Shown: positions 1 through 8,647, numbered from the stretch's first letter. The stretch: 35,011 nt of DNA from Paraburkholderia kirstenboschensis (GCF_904848585.1 NZ_CAJHCR010000031.1:1-35011), one strand, 5' to 3'. Notes: a model not told the origin generated them from the letters alone. Translations and numbers: made by a program.

Positions 1-147
1 TGGCTGGCTGAGCACAGCGTGCATTTCGTCTTTACCACCGGCTACGGCGCCGACGCGCTCGACCCTGCCTACACCAGATATCCGAGGTGCGAGAAACCCT
101 TCGATCCACGCCTGCTTTTCAGGGCGCTGGCTTCTCGCTCCCTTTGA
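1..147 (+). CDS. Response regulator receiver domain, C-terminal fragment (5' end outside window)
   Basis: Frame 1 is open from the window edge to a TGA at 145-147, giving 48 residues. The translation contains VFTTGYG, then DPAYTRYPRCEKPFDPRLL. This is the end of a CheY-like receiver: beta-4 with the Thr/Ser-Gly switch region, then the conserved Lys of the KPF motif on beta-5, then the start of helix alpha-5. The protein stops right after the receiver fold, so it is either a stand-alone receiver or the receiver end of a hybrid kinase. The phospho-acceptor Asp lies outside the window. A kinase on the same strand begins about 4.4 kb downstream, but the introns lie between, so a functional link is only a guess. 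Confidence 0.7.
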   Translation, partial: WLAEHSVHFVFTTGYGADALDPAYTRYPRCEKPFDPRLLFRALASRSL

Positions 148-440
148 GTGAATCGTCCGCGTTCTGCGTCGAGCGGCCCGCCAACGAATGGAAATTGTGT
201 CAACGAAGCGTACGGGAAGCTGTGCTACCCACCGGTATGCTGCTTTCGCGAACGGCGCCTTGCAAGCGTTGAACGGTCACCCAACCGCACTGCGCGGGTG
301 CCCGCTTATGGCCCGTGTGCTGCCCGACGCGATCGACGCATCCCGGTAGAGTCGAGATGTGGCGCGGTAGCAGCAGGTTCGGTTTGTCTGTTGCCGCCTC
401 TTTCGTCTGGCGGTGCCCGAATAACCTCGCCCTAACCCCG
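148..440. other. Non-coding stretch at the 3' side of the intron cluster
   Basis: No convincing gene is seen. The stretch contains CGGTAGAGTCGAG at 344-356, a near-copy of CGGTAGGGTCGAG at 459-471. The second copy sits where the 3' end of the downstream group II intron is expected. One copy may be exon or a target-site relic. Confidence 0.35.
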
Positions 441-570
441 TTTCCACACCCCGCTCATCGGTAGGGTCGAGAACTGGCGCGCGCACGGTAGGCCCCGGTG
501 GCTTCTCCCTCGCTTTCGCGGTGGGCCTCAATCCGGTTGCCATGGTCACGTTTCCAGCTCCCGCCACGTC

Positions 571-603
571 AAACGCAGCATGCGGTTTTCCCGCACTACG
601 CTT
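571..603 (-). ncRNA. Group II intron domain V hairpin (intron B)
   Basis: Read on the minus strand this 33-nt segment begins AAGCGTAGTGCGGG and ends CCGCATGCTGCGTTT. AAGCGTAG pairs with CTGCGTTT, a one-base bulge follows, and TGCGG pairs with CCGCA around an A-rich loop. The AGC catalytic triad is at its expected place near the base. This is the diagnostic catalytic domain of a group II ribozyme, located just downstream of the maturase stop. Confidence 0.75.
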
Positions 604-638
604 TCCTGTCTGCTTCACGTCAAGGTTTATGGGACCTA

Positions 639-1944
639 TCATGCCGGGGACGCTTTCAGTGCGGCAGCACGACGAACCCGGTAGCCGTTGAACAGCTTCA
701 GTTCGTCATATAGCCAGCGCCTACTCCACGTCTTCCAGCCGAAGCCCCGACGATTCCGGGATCGACCCATGTGGCGTCGAATCTTCTTCTCCACCCAGTC
801 CTTGATGAAGCTGAAGCACTCGCTGGAATGTCCAACAGCGAAGTAATTCACCCAGCCTCGCAGCACCGGGTTGATCAGTTGCACTACCCGATCCACCGGC
901 TGCGACTGGTATCGCCGGAACACCTCCTTGAGCTTGCGCAGTAGCGCCGTGCGTTCCTTCAACTTCGGCGTATAGTGCGCTCGCCACACCTGTCGCCCGA
1001 TACTGCGCAGGCGGCGGAAGTCAAACCCCAGGAAGCCGAAGCTCTCCGCGCGGTCCAGATCCACAGTGCGACTCTTCTCTTCATTAACCTCGACCTGTAG
1101 TTTGGCAAACTCTTCCCGAAGTCGCCGGCTCACCATCCTCAGCAACCATGCATTGCGCGGATGAGCATCGATCAGCACGACCAGATCGTCAGCGAAACGG
1201 GCATACTCAACGTAGGTGTACTTCCCGCTACGGGTTGACCCTTTCACCCGCTCCAGCATCCTGGTCTACCTCCGTGAGATAGATGTTACTGAGCAGGGGC
1301 GAGATCACGCCGCCTTGCGGAACGCCTTGTTTGCCCGACGCCGTTAGCATCAGCTTCAGCAGATGCATGACGTCGTCGTCCCTGATCCGACGCGCCACTT
1401 TTTCGAGCAGTAGGTGATGCCGAACTGTGTCAAAGTAGGCGCGCAAATCGAGGTCTATGACGCGGGTCTTGCACTGAACAATCGCCGTCGCCACCCGATG
1501 CACAGCTTCATGCGCGGTACGCTTGGGACGATATCCGTACGACCCCGGTTGGAAGTCTGCCTCGAAGATCGGCTCCAATATGAGCTTGAGCGCACCCTGG
1601 ACCACCCGGTCACGGATTGCCGGAATCGAAAGGACACGGACCTTGCCCCCGTCCTTCGGTATTTCCTGCCGCCGCGATCGTAGCGGTACGTAGGCACGCC
1701 CGATCAGTTCGTCCCGTATCCGCTCGAGGAACGCCTCCACGCCTTGCGCCTCGATGACCTCAAACGTCGCCCCGTCGATACCCGGTGCGCCGTTGTTCTT
1801 TCTAGCCAGCGCATACGCTTCGCGCAGCGTTTCCATCTTGCAGACATGGACGTACAAACCCCAGAAACGCCAGGACGGTTCAGCCTTCGCCTTGACGTAT
1901 ATTCCCCGCCTCCGGTCCTGCAAACTGCTGGACGCCTTTGTCAT
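639..1944 (-). pseudogene. ltrA: Group II intron reverse transcriptase/maturase, frameshifted (intron B)
   Basis: The best start is the ATG at 1944 (MTKASSSLQD), preceded by GGGAGG. The first frame carries RT blocks 0-4: NNGAPGIDG, the DLDLRAYFDTVRHHLL block, and GVPQGGVISPLLSNIYLTEVD. It then runs out of frame at about 1262. The second frame resumes as MLERVKG with the polymerase core RFADDLVVLI (FADD rather than the usual YADD), followed by the maturase X domain (VLRGWVNYF). There is no HNH endonuclease tail. The sequence at the junction (GAC CAGG ATG) suggests one inserted base in an original D-R-M-L. Unless ribosomes shift, no full-length maturase is made, so intron B probably cannot move or splice efficiently without help. 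Confidence 0.85.
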
Positions 1945-2457
1945 CTCGTCCTTGCCTCCCATGTTGTCGAGGAAGTTACAAACAGCAGGGCCCCTTCGCT
2001 CCACCAGCGTTACCCGGCTTCACAGCTACTACGGACCCATCCGCCACCCTCTCGCCTTCGGTCCACTTCCCGGGTTCGCCGGTTATAGGACCTACCTTGC
2101 TCCGGCGATTTCGCGCCGGGGCGAGGAGGGTTTCTCCAGTTGCTCAGCATGTCCTTGTCATCGTGCCGTCGCTTCCACCCCGCCGAAGTGGAATAGCCGT
2201 ATCGGTCAGATTTCGGCTACCCATGCTGCCTTCGCCCTCACGGTTGCAGGCTCGGCCTTCGGGTCTCTTCACTTTCGAGGCCACATCCACGTTCATCTTC
2301 ATTACGGCCCGATGACTCGCACGTCCCCAAGGAGACGGTCGTCGATAGGCTTCAGAGTCTTGGTTTCCCGCCACCCTGCTATCCAAGCTACGGAGCTTCT
2401 GACTTCTACTCCGGCAGGTCTATCTCCTGCTGAACACGCCAGCCTTAGCTGGACACA

Positions 2458-2490
2458 CAACCGGACATGCAGATCTCCCGCATCCGGCTC
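2458..2490 (-). ncRNA. Group II intron domain V hairpin (intron A)
   Basis: On the minus strand the 33 nt start GAGCCGGATGCGGG and end GCATGTCCGGTTG. AGCCGGA pairs with TCCGGTT, and the upper stem TGC/GCA closes the loop. The AGC triad is intact. It lies 36 nt past the maturase stop, as expected for this family. Confidence 0.8.
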
Positions 2491-2525
2491 TCGGACAGGA
2501 CATCACGCCTTCACACACGGCAGGT

Positions 2526-3716
2526 TCACAACCATGGACCAGTCAGACGCACGAGACCGAAGTGCCCGTAGAGGTGCTGGGATGGATAAGTCCCGCCCCT
2601 GCGACGTCGAACCTTGTACTTGTTGCGTAACCACCGGCGCAACCGCGCAGCAGTGTAGCTATCGAGCGCGCGATACGCGCGTCTGTCCGAGCCTACCTTG
2701 AAGTAGTTCGCCCAGCCGCGCAGCGTGCGGTTCAACCTGCCCACCAGCTCCGTGGTCTCTTGCCACACCGTCTTGAGGGCGGTCATCGCATGAATCTTTT
2801 CGACCATGCGCCGGATACTCTTCTTCGACGGACGCATGCCCATACGGGCCTGGCCAGTCGTCGCTGAGTACAGCCGCCCAAACGTATAACCCAGGAAGTC
2901 GAATTCGCCTTCCGGCACCTTGCAGATTCGTGTCTTCTCCTCGTTGACCGTCAGCTTCAGTTTGTCCATGATCTCGCGCATTCGTGACAAGGCTTCCTCA
3001 GCCTTCCCTTTCTTGCACAGGATCACCAGATCGTCCGCGTAGGTCACGATTCGACTGCCAAGACTGCGCTGAAGTCCGAGCTTCTTCCATGCCAGCAGAA
3101 ACCGGCGCATATAAATATTCGCCAGCAGTGGTGAGACGGGTGAGCCTTGCGGAATGCCACGTCTGCTGTCTTTGGCCTCCGTCGTACGTTTCTTCCGGCC
3201 TCGATCGTCGGTTTCTTCAACGGGGCATTCCAGCCACATCCTGATCAGATGCAGCACGCGCCGATCGACGATGCGTCGCGCAAGCGACAGCATCAGTTCG
3301 GCGTGTGGAATACTTCCGAAGTAGTCCGCAAGGTCGGCATCAACAACGTCCGTTTGCCCTCGATGCAGCCGTTCCTCCACCTCGATCACCGCTTGCTGGG
3401 CGTTTCGCCCCGGGCGGTAAGCGTACTGCTCAGATGGAAGGTCCGCTTCGAAGATCGGTTCGAGCACCAGCATCGCTGCTGTCATGCACACCCGATCACG
3501 CAAGGTCGAGATGCCCAGTGGCCTCAGCTTGCCATTGGCCTTCGGGATAAACACTCTTCTGATAGGGTCCGGCCGGTAACTCTCCTGCCTGAGCGCAAGC
3601 GCCAGTTCGCCGAGCCACTTCTGCACCCCGTACGCTTCGACCTCCGCGAAGTCCTGCCTATCGACACCCGGCGCGCCCCTGTTCGAGCGACACTGGGCGT
3701 ACGCATGCGCCAGCAC
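2526..3716 (-). CDS. ltrA: Group II intron reverse transcriptase/maturase (intron A), N-terminus probably frameshifted
   Basis: The 396 residues from a GTG at 3716 carry NRGAPGVDR, RPLGISTLRDRV, YAYRPGRNAQQAV, the VVDADLADYF block, RRGIPQGSPVSPLLANIYM, the catalytic YADDLVIL (residues 226-229 YADD) and a C-terminal maturase domain (LNRTLRGWANYF). It ends without an HNH domain. The same frame stays open upstream to 3834 and encodes AGYRFYALYDKIYREDVLAH, which I recognise as the conserved N-terminus of this family, but it has no ATG. An ATG in the neighbouring frame at 3793 encodes MTERPVVLLK and would join this N-terminus if one G were restored near 3764. The polymerase core is therefore intact, but the natural start seems lost. 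Translation from GTG 3716 would give a shortened protein. Confidence 0.85.
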   Translation of the reverse strand: MLAHAYAQCRSNRGAPGVDRQDFAEVEAYGVQKWLGELALALRQESYRPDPIRRVFIPKANGKLRPLGISTLRDRVCMTAAMLVLEPIFEADLPSEQYAYRPGRNAQQAVIEVEERLHRGQTDVVDADLADYFGSIPHAELMLSLARRIVDRRVLHLIRMWLECPVEETDDRGRKKRTTEAKDSRRGIPQGSPVSPLLANIYMRRFLLAWKKLGLQRSLGSRIVTYADDLVILCKKGKAEEALSRMREIMDKLKLTVNEEKTRICKVPEGEFDFLGYTFGRLYSATTGQARMGMRPSKKSIRRMVEKIHAMTALKTVWQETTELVGRLNRTLRGWANYFKVGSDRRAYRALDSYTAARLRRWLRNKYKVRRRRGGTYPSQHLYGHFGLVRLTGPWL

Positions 3717-4558
3717 ATCCTCACGGTAGATCTTGTCGTACAGAGCGTAAAAGCGGTACCCGGCTTCAGCAGTACTACGGGCCTCTCCGTCATCCCAAGG
3801 CGCCCGGCCTGTCCCTCGCGGGCGTCCGGTTGGTCATCCCTGACCACGCCGAGGGACTTCCCGTGTTGCGTACGCTTTCCTTGTGTACATGCTGTCGCCA
3901 CTACCCCGGCACAGCGACTGGGCGTCCAGCCTGCTCATTCACCCAGCCGTATCAGCCTTCCCCGATAGGGTTGTCGGGTCGGCCTGCGCATCGACCTTTT
4001 CGAGGTTTGCTCGGCGTTCACTCGCGTTACGGCCTGCACACTCGCGCTGTCACCAATTTGTGACACGCATCACCGAAGGCTTCAGCCACTTCGTTGCCTC
4101 CATAGCTGCTCCGGTTGCTTCCGGCTGGAGCATTTGCCGGGCGGGGCTTGCACCCGCTGGAAAGCGCCGCCTTTTCACGGCGCACACCCTCTCCGGACAT
4201 TCACCCCGCGTGATCTCTACGGCCGCATTCAGGGTTCAACGGTCATCAAAGTGCACCGGTGCGGACCGATCGGTGCCCTATACGCACTGGATAGGCAATC
4301 GGAGGCGGAAACGGAGCAAAAAATATGCCGTGTCAAGTCATGGAAATCTTACTAATATGGAGCAGGTGGTCAGTCCGCCGTGAACCTCATGTCCCCCTTG
4401 AATACCCATGCTGCCTATCCACTACTTCCGGCTGATTAGTCGGCGGAATGAGCGGCGGATATCGGCTTGTCCGGGGCGAGGCTGTGAATGCCGTCACAAT
4501 CCTGCTGCAATGGCGCGTTTCCGCGTGGACATCGAAAGCCTTGGTACGGGGATTTGTC

Positions 4559-5734
4559 ATGACTTTTCCTGCGCAGGATCAGAGCGGGCCGCTTACTGGA
4601 CACGAAGATGCAAGCTTTCGGTTTCCCGAAGATTGCATCAAATCCCTAATCGATCTGATTCCATATCCAGTCGTTGTTCTGGACGACTGGCTTACGATCA
4701 TCTGCACCAACGCCTGTGGAGCATCGCTGCTCGGCTATACGACGGAAGAACTCTCCGGCATGTGCTGGGGCACAGTCTTTCCTCAGTTGGCAGCACCCGG
4801 TGGAGAGTCCCCGGCCGAAGTGGGATCTTTCGGTGATGAGCCGTCAGCCCGCGGCGAAATGAAAGCCGTCGTTGCAAGGCGCAAGGACGGAGGCTGTGTT
4901 GCCGTGAGCATCAAGAACACGCGGTGCCCAACAGAGCTTTCGCCCGCCTGGACGCTGGTTTTCATCGAGCAGGTGAAGGCTGGTCGGGACGAGGAACTGG
5001 GGGCGCATCCGGCACGGATGTCGGAACTGGAGTTTATGACAGGTGGAGTGGCCCACGAGATCAGGCAGCCGCTGACGGCGATCCTGAGCAATGCAGAGGC
5101 GGCGCAGCGGATTCTCGGGATGGATGTGCCAAACCTGTCTGAGTTGCGCGAGGCGATGGCGGACATCGCGGATAGCAGCTTCAGGGCCAACGAAATTGTC
5201 CGGACGATGCAGCAGCTGGCCAGGCGGGCTCCGCCCGACACGCTCCCCCTCGACATGGGCAACCTGGTCCGCTCAGTGGTTCGGCGCATGCGTCGCGATG
5301 CTGCCGTGCGCAACATACAGATGACGTTAGACGTCGTCCCGGACTTGCCGGTCGTGCACTGCAACAACATACAGCTGCAGCAGGTCATGACCAACTTGTT
5401 GACGAATGCATTCGATGCGGTAGAAGGATGTTCCGCAGAGGACCGGGTTGTTTCCGTAGCAGTGATGGGCGCGCTGGACGGAAGCGGCGTGAGCATTGCT
5501 GTGAGCGATCGCGGCCTGGTTTTGAGCACCGAGCAGATCGGCAGATCGTTCACGCCGTACATCACGTCGAAGGCACACGGACTGGGATTAGGCCTGCCGA
5601 TCAGCAGCACCATCATCGCCATGCATGGTGGGCGCCTGTGGGCCGAAAGTAATGGCGAACGCGGCGCAGTGTTTCATATCCTGCTCCCGGCGTGGGGCAC
5701 TGAAGAAGAAACCGGTTCGCCGCGAAATTCATGA
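4559..5734 (+). CDS. PAS-domain sensor histidine kinase
   Basis: Predicted soluble kinase of 391 residues. A PAS domain occupies about residues 25-140 (IPYPVVVLDDWLTIICTN). The dimerisation helix carries the phospho-acceptor in GGVAHEIRQPLTAILSNAEA (His166). The HATPase domain has the N-box at Asn283 (TNLLTNAFDAVE) and the G2 box GLGLGLPIS at about 341-349. The D-box reads SDRGLVL where most relatives have DxGPG, so ATP-lid geometry may be altered. No transmembrane segment is seen. I chose ATG 4559 over the upstream in-frame ATG 4448 because the first 37 residues of the longer version look unlike protein and a GGGGA lies upstream of 4559. The response regulator pseudogene starts within its stop codon, so the kinase seems to have lost its partner. 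The 270 nt before it (4288-4558) show no gene. Confidence 0.8.
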   Translation: MTFPAQDQSGPLTGHEDASFRFPEDCIKSLIDLIPYPVVVLDDWLTIICTNACGASLLGYTTEELSGMCWGTVFPQLAAPGGESPAEVGSFGDEPSARGEMKAVVARRKDGGCVAVSIKNTRCPTELSPAWTLVFIEQVKAGRDEELGAHPARMSELEFMTGGVAHEIRQPLTAILSNAEAAQRILGMDVPNLSELREAMADIADSSFRANEIVRTMQQLARRAPPDTLPLDMGNLVRSVVRRMRRDAAVRNIQMTLDVVPDLPVVHCNNIQLQQVMTNLLTNAFDAVEGCSAEDRVVSVAVMGALDGSGVSIAVSDRGLVLSTEQIGRSFTPYITSKAHGLGLGLPISSTIIAMHGGRLWAESNGERGAVFHILLPAWGTEEETGSPRNS

Positions 5735-6086
5735 CCACGCTCCTTCCAAAGTGTTCGTGGTCGAGGACGACCAACGCGTGCGCAGCGCGCTCGTACGGCT
5801 GCTACGCTTAAGCGACCATCCGGTGAAAACGTTCGGAAGCACTGAGGCATTCATGGAACACGCGAATGTCGCCGACGTTTCGGCGAGCCTGCTGCTGACC
5901 CGCAACCTCCGGGCCGAGCCCGCTGGCTCTGCAACGTCGGTTGCGCGTGATGCTCCCGATTATCTTCATTTCCTGTCATGCCACGCTGGACACCGCGGCC
6001 GCCGCGATGAGGCGGGAGCAGCGGACTTCACCGCGCGCGAAAGGCGAGGCGCGCAGCAAGCCGCTCAGCCAGCGCGCGGTCAATGA
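5731..6086 (+). pseudogene. FixJ/NarL-type response regulator receiver, broken
   Basis: The original gene would start at the ATG overlapping the kinase stop (5731). One frame gives VFVVEDDQRVRSALVRLL, the acidic pocket and helix 1 of a receiver. It continues to DVSASLLLTRNL, where the phospho-acceptor Asp should follow LLL but is Thr. The reading then moves to another frame for LALQRRLRVMLPIIFISCHA (Thr/Ser switch region) and returns to the first frame for GAADFTARE, where the KP motif is lost. At least two indels plus one between the ATG and VFVVEDD are needed. No DNA-binding domain follows. The 3' end overlaps the tail of the carbonic anhydrase remnant on the other strand. Confidence 0.75.
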
Positions 6087-6410
6087 CTTCGAATGAGCGG
6101 CTCGCCCGCTCATAGGCATACATGTCGCCGGTCGCGATGTCAAACCACCAGCCGCTCAGTACCAGCGCCTTGGCCGTGATTTGGTGGCGGACGATCGGGT
6201 AGCTCATCAGATGATCGAGTTGCACGAGGACATTGAGTTGCGACAATTGGTCGTGCGGCTTCAGCCTGTCGTCGAGCGGGCCTTCGTGTTAGAGGCGAAA
6301 CGCCGCGTTGTTGGCGGTGTCTGGGCGAGCGCAAGCTTACTGAGCTGTTCGGCGTACTGCGGCAGCATTTTCCCGCGGAATTCGACAATGCCCATTATGA
6401 GTTTGCGCAT
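6028..6410 (-). pseudogene. can: Beta-carbonic anhydrase with large internal deletion
   Basis: Starting at ATG 6410 the minus strand encodes MRKLIMGIVEFRGKMLPQYA, the typical N-terminus of proteobacterial beta-carbonic anhydrases, and stops after 49 residues. In another frame, 6246-6028 encodes the matching C-terminus (LDHLMSYPIVR, then GWWFDIATGDMYAYE). The middle of the protein is gone, including the CxDSR and HxxC zinc-binding motifs. About 120 codons are missing compared with the family, so the remnant cannot be catalytic. It converges with the broken response regulator. Confidence 0.75.
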
Positions 6411-6875
6411 GGTGTGGCTCCGAACAGATTGTTGTGCACCGTCGGGTCTGACGATTCTCCCACTTCTCGCGTGTCCGCGGTACAGGCGAGCCTCGGTCCT
6501 CCGCGAGCAGATGCCTGGAGCGCGTCGTGCGATCGAGCAGGGTCAACCCGACGCGCGGCGCGCAATAACGCCGCTACCGCAGCGACGTAATTGATCGGTC
6601 GGAGCCATGAAGCAGACAGGATAAATGGCTCTTCCCCGGGGTCCCAGAAAATGCAAAATAACTGTCCGAGGTTATCAAAGCGCTATCCCGGTATCGGATA
6701 GGCGCACGACAGGACTGCCAGATGCGAATGCCCCCTTTGTGCCTTTGTGGCCGAACCTTGACGATCGTCGTGCGATCGACTATTGCCTTGCCACGACCGG
6801 CAGTAAGCGACCATGGCAATCGCGGCTGTCGCCCTTCGGAAGTCGGCTTGCGCGCGCAGGCAACTCGTTGACCAC
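6411..6875. other. Gene-poor stretch
   Basis: No gene with family features is seen on either strand. The open frames here lack ribosome-binding sites and recognisable motifs. The part around 6790-6850 resembles the degenerate intergenic repeats seen elsewhere in the window. Confidence 0.4.
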
Positions 6876-7568
6876 CTACGGCGCTCCGTCGTCGATGTAA
6901 CTCTCTCGCGGCGGATAAACCCCCGCCAGGCGGGCGATGAGTATCGCGACGAATAAAGCCCCGGTTATCTGCTCGATCATGCATATACCTCGCGCCGGGC
7001 GCGTGAGCGGCGTTATGTCTCCGAAGCCCGTACTAGTGAGCACGGTTATGCTCAGGTAAAGGGCATCGGCATAGACCAGTCGCCCCGGTTGCCCGACGAT
7101 CATGTACGACTGCGGATAGAAGAATCCGATGATCGCGTAAAGGTATGCCCAGAGCACACCGATCAGGAGATAAGCCGCAGCAGCGCCAAACAGCTTGTCC
7201 TGCGTCATGATCCTCGGCTGGAAAACGTAGCGCAGCAGATACGCGGTGGTCATGAAATACAGTGCGGCGCTGAACGTCCACGACCATGTCAGGTCCGTGT
7301 CGCTGTCGTGCCAGAGACCGAGATACTGGAAGCACACCGCGGGAACGGCCAGTAAAAGCGCGATGACGAACGACAGTGTCGTGCGCCCGACAGCTGCGAC
7401 CGTCGCGATGAGGAGGAACATGTTGACACCGTTCACAATCAGGCGGCCGTGGTCGCTCGCTGGGACGAACGACACCGCGCCGATGAGAACGAGCAGCACG
7501 ACAAACAGCCAGAAGCAGCGCTGGAAAAAAATATGCGGCAGGGAGTTGCGCGTGGCACCGATATCCAT
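6876..7568 (-). CDS. Two-pore-type potassium channel (Ion_trans_2)
   Basis: Integral inner-membrane protein of 230 residues. Hydrophobic helices lie at about 16-36, 45-60, 64-82, 98-114, 126-150 and 198-217. The last pair brackets a pore loop with the selectivity filter TSTGFGD (residues 178-184), a variant of the K+-channel TVGYG/TVGFG signature. The region before the pore (YADALYLSITVLTSTG) matches the pore helix of bacterial ion-channel family proteins. There is no cytoplasmic RCK or cyclic-nucleotide domain, so gating is unknown. It stands alone, minus strand, with gene-poor DNA on both sides. Confidence 0.8.
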   Translation of the reverse strand: MDIGATRNSLPHIFFQRCFWLFVVLLVLIGAVSFVPASDHGRLIVNGVNMFLLIATVAAVGRTTLSFVIALLLAVPAVCFQYLGLWHDSDTDLTWSWTFSAALYFMTTAYLLRYVFQPRIMTQDKLFGAAAAYLLIGVLWAYLYAIIGFFYPQSYMIVGQPGRLVYADALYLSITVLTSTGFGDITPLTRPARGICMIEQITGALFVAILIARLAGVYPPRESYIDDGAP

Positions 7569-7981
7569 ATTGATCTCGCTCGGTTCGTAATTGCTGGTGA
7601 CTCGTAAGGTCGCACGCGCGCCATTGCGAGCGCAATGCGTTTGTTCCTATTGCGCATAGGTTTGAGCCCATGTGCCAACTCGAGAACGCAAAAGGGCAGT
7701 GGCGCCGACGAAGCAACGTTCGCCTTCGACGATGAATGGCCGTTTGCGGGCAGAGCCATCGTCTAAACGTCCGAACGGCGCGACGGGCGAATGTCGCTTG
7801 ATGGCCGACCACGGTCCGACAGCAAACTTCGGCAAGGGGGATGAGCACCGCCATTTGCGATCGGCGGCACCCTCTCCGGCCGTTGGTGTTCGGGAGCGGC
7901 GAATGGCAGATTCCAAGGTTCTTCGGTCCATGTTTTCGTGGCCCGCGAAGAGCAATCGGCCAAACCTCGAATTCGTACGCC
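7569..7981. other. Gene-poor stretch with a dispersed repeat copy
   Basis: No gene recognised. It carries one copy of an exact 22-bp repeat (7786-7807) that recurs at 29381-29402. Confidence 0.4.
7786..7807 (+). repeat. Dispersed repeat, copy 1
   Basis: The 22 bp starting GGCGAATGTCGCTTG and ending ATGGCCG are identical to 29381-29402. Looser relatives (AATGTCCGC followed by T/G-rich sequence) are at 10780-10761 (minus), 32472-32490 and 34830-34846. All lie outside genes. Confidence 0.7.
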
Positions 7982-8647
7982 CTACTTGCAGAGGCCTTGC
8001 GGCTCCCATCCGGCTGCCGGCAAACGCCAAGGCTGCGCGCTCTCATAGATCACTAGTGCAAGTGACCGGCGCTGTTCGATACCGGTAGCGGTAAGGGTGT
8101 GCAAATGTCCCGCCTCCATCACAATGCCCTCACCGGCTCGGCCGACGATCTTCCCGTGCGGCATTTCGAAACAAACCTCGCCGGTCAGCGTGTATATCGC
8201 CTCAGGCCCTGGGTGGTAATGCGGTTCCGTGCTCATGCCCGGTGTAAAGGTTCCTTCCATGTATTGTGCGGTGTAATCCACCCCCGGGTTAATCTGCAAC
8301 GGGCCGATTACGGCGACTCGCTCTGCGCCAGGTTGCCGCCAGCCTGCCTCTTCAATCGTGGACAGCCACGAACTGCCATAAGCCTCGATGACAGTGCTCT
8401 TCGGCCCTTTCGCGGCTTGCGCTTCCTCTCGGGAGGCGTAACGGTCGAGGTACCAGAACAACGACGTTGATCCCAATTGTCCCAGTGGCTGCCGCTCGAT
8501 GATCCAGCATCCGATTTCCCGTGTCCTCTCGGCGACGGGCCGACACTGCGCGAACACTTGCCCGCACAAGCCGAATGCCAACATGAACGCCGCGAGGTTC
8601 ACGAGCAGACGCTGCCGGGAATGACGTGCATATTTGAGTGCCTTCAT
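7982..8647 (-). CDS. Secreted cupin-domain protein
   Basis: 221 residues from ATG 8647. The N-terminus is a signal peptide: a basic stretch, the hydrophobic core LLVNLAAFMLAFGLCG, and a likely cut after VFA at about residue 33. The mature part has a single cupin barrel. EPHYHPGPEAIYTLTGEV provides the metal ligands His143, His145 and Glu149 of cupin motif 1, and GHLHTLTATG (His181/His183) provides motif 2. The longer in-frame start at 8899 is rejected because it would bury the signal peptide 84 residues in. The substrate is not predictable; related proteins are annotated only as cupin-domain. It is monocistronic as far as can be seen. Confidence 0.75.
   Translation of the reverse strand: MKALKYARHSRQRLLVNLAAFMLAFGLCGQVFAQCRPVAERTREIGCWIIERQPLGQLGSTSLFWYLDRYASREEAQAAKGPKSTVIEAYGSSWLSTIEEAGWRQPGAERVAVIGPLQINPGVDYTAQYMEGTFTPGMSTEPHYHPGPEAIYTLTGEVCFEMPHGKIVGRAGEGIVMEAGHLHTLTATGIEQRRSLALVIYESAQPWRLPAAGWEPQGLCK

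Larger units (their letters stand above)
440..2389 (-). mobile_element. Group II intron B (boundaries approximate)
   Basis: The element reads on the minus strand: a structured non-coding 5' part (about 2389 to 1960), a frameshifted reverse transcriptase/maturase gene (1944-639), and a domain V hairpin at 603-571. The 5' boundary is uncertain. The RNA-like sequence continues up to the domain V of the neighbouring intron A with no clear GTGCG start that I trust. A GTGCG at 2322 looks internal to domain I rather than terminal. The 3' end probably lies near the CTCGACCCTACC motif (complement of 459-470), but I could not fix it. Confidence 0.7.
2390..4185 (-). mobile_element. Group II intron A (5' end at 4185; 3' end approximate)
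   Basis: Minus-strand element. The 5' end is the canonical GTGCGCC at 4185-4179, followed by a domain I start with the hairpin GCCGTGAAAAGGCGGC and the typical GGGTGCAAGCCCCGCC stem. A maturase gene follows (3793/3716-2526), then domain V at 2490-2458. The 3' end should lie 40-90 nt beyond domain V, between about 2380 and 2440. The element lies directly upstream of intron B in the same orientation, either as a tandem pair or inserted into intron B's domain I. Confidence 0.75.

Noticed and set aside
2318..2322. GTGCG at 2322 (minus) as the 5' end of intron B
   Set aside because: The sequence before it (ACCAAGACTCTGAAG and so on) reads as more domain I of the same intron type, so this GTGCG is probably internal.
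1754..2701. Plus-strand open frame of 315 codons across the intron junction
   Set aside because: It lies over structured intron RNA and maturase ends on the other strand, and its product resembles no protein.
7033..8046. Minus-strand open frame of 337 codons overlapping the potassium channel
   Set aside because: The channel frame (6876-7568) has membrane helices and a selectivity filter; this frame has neither.
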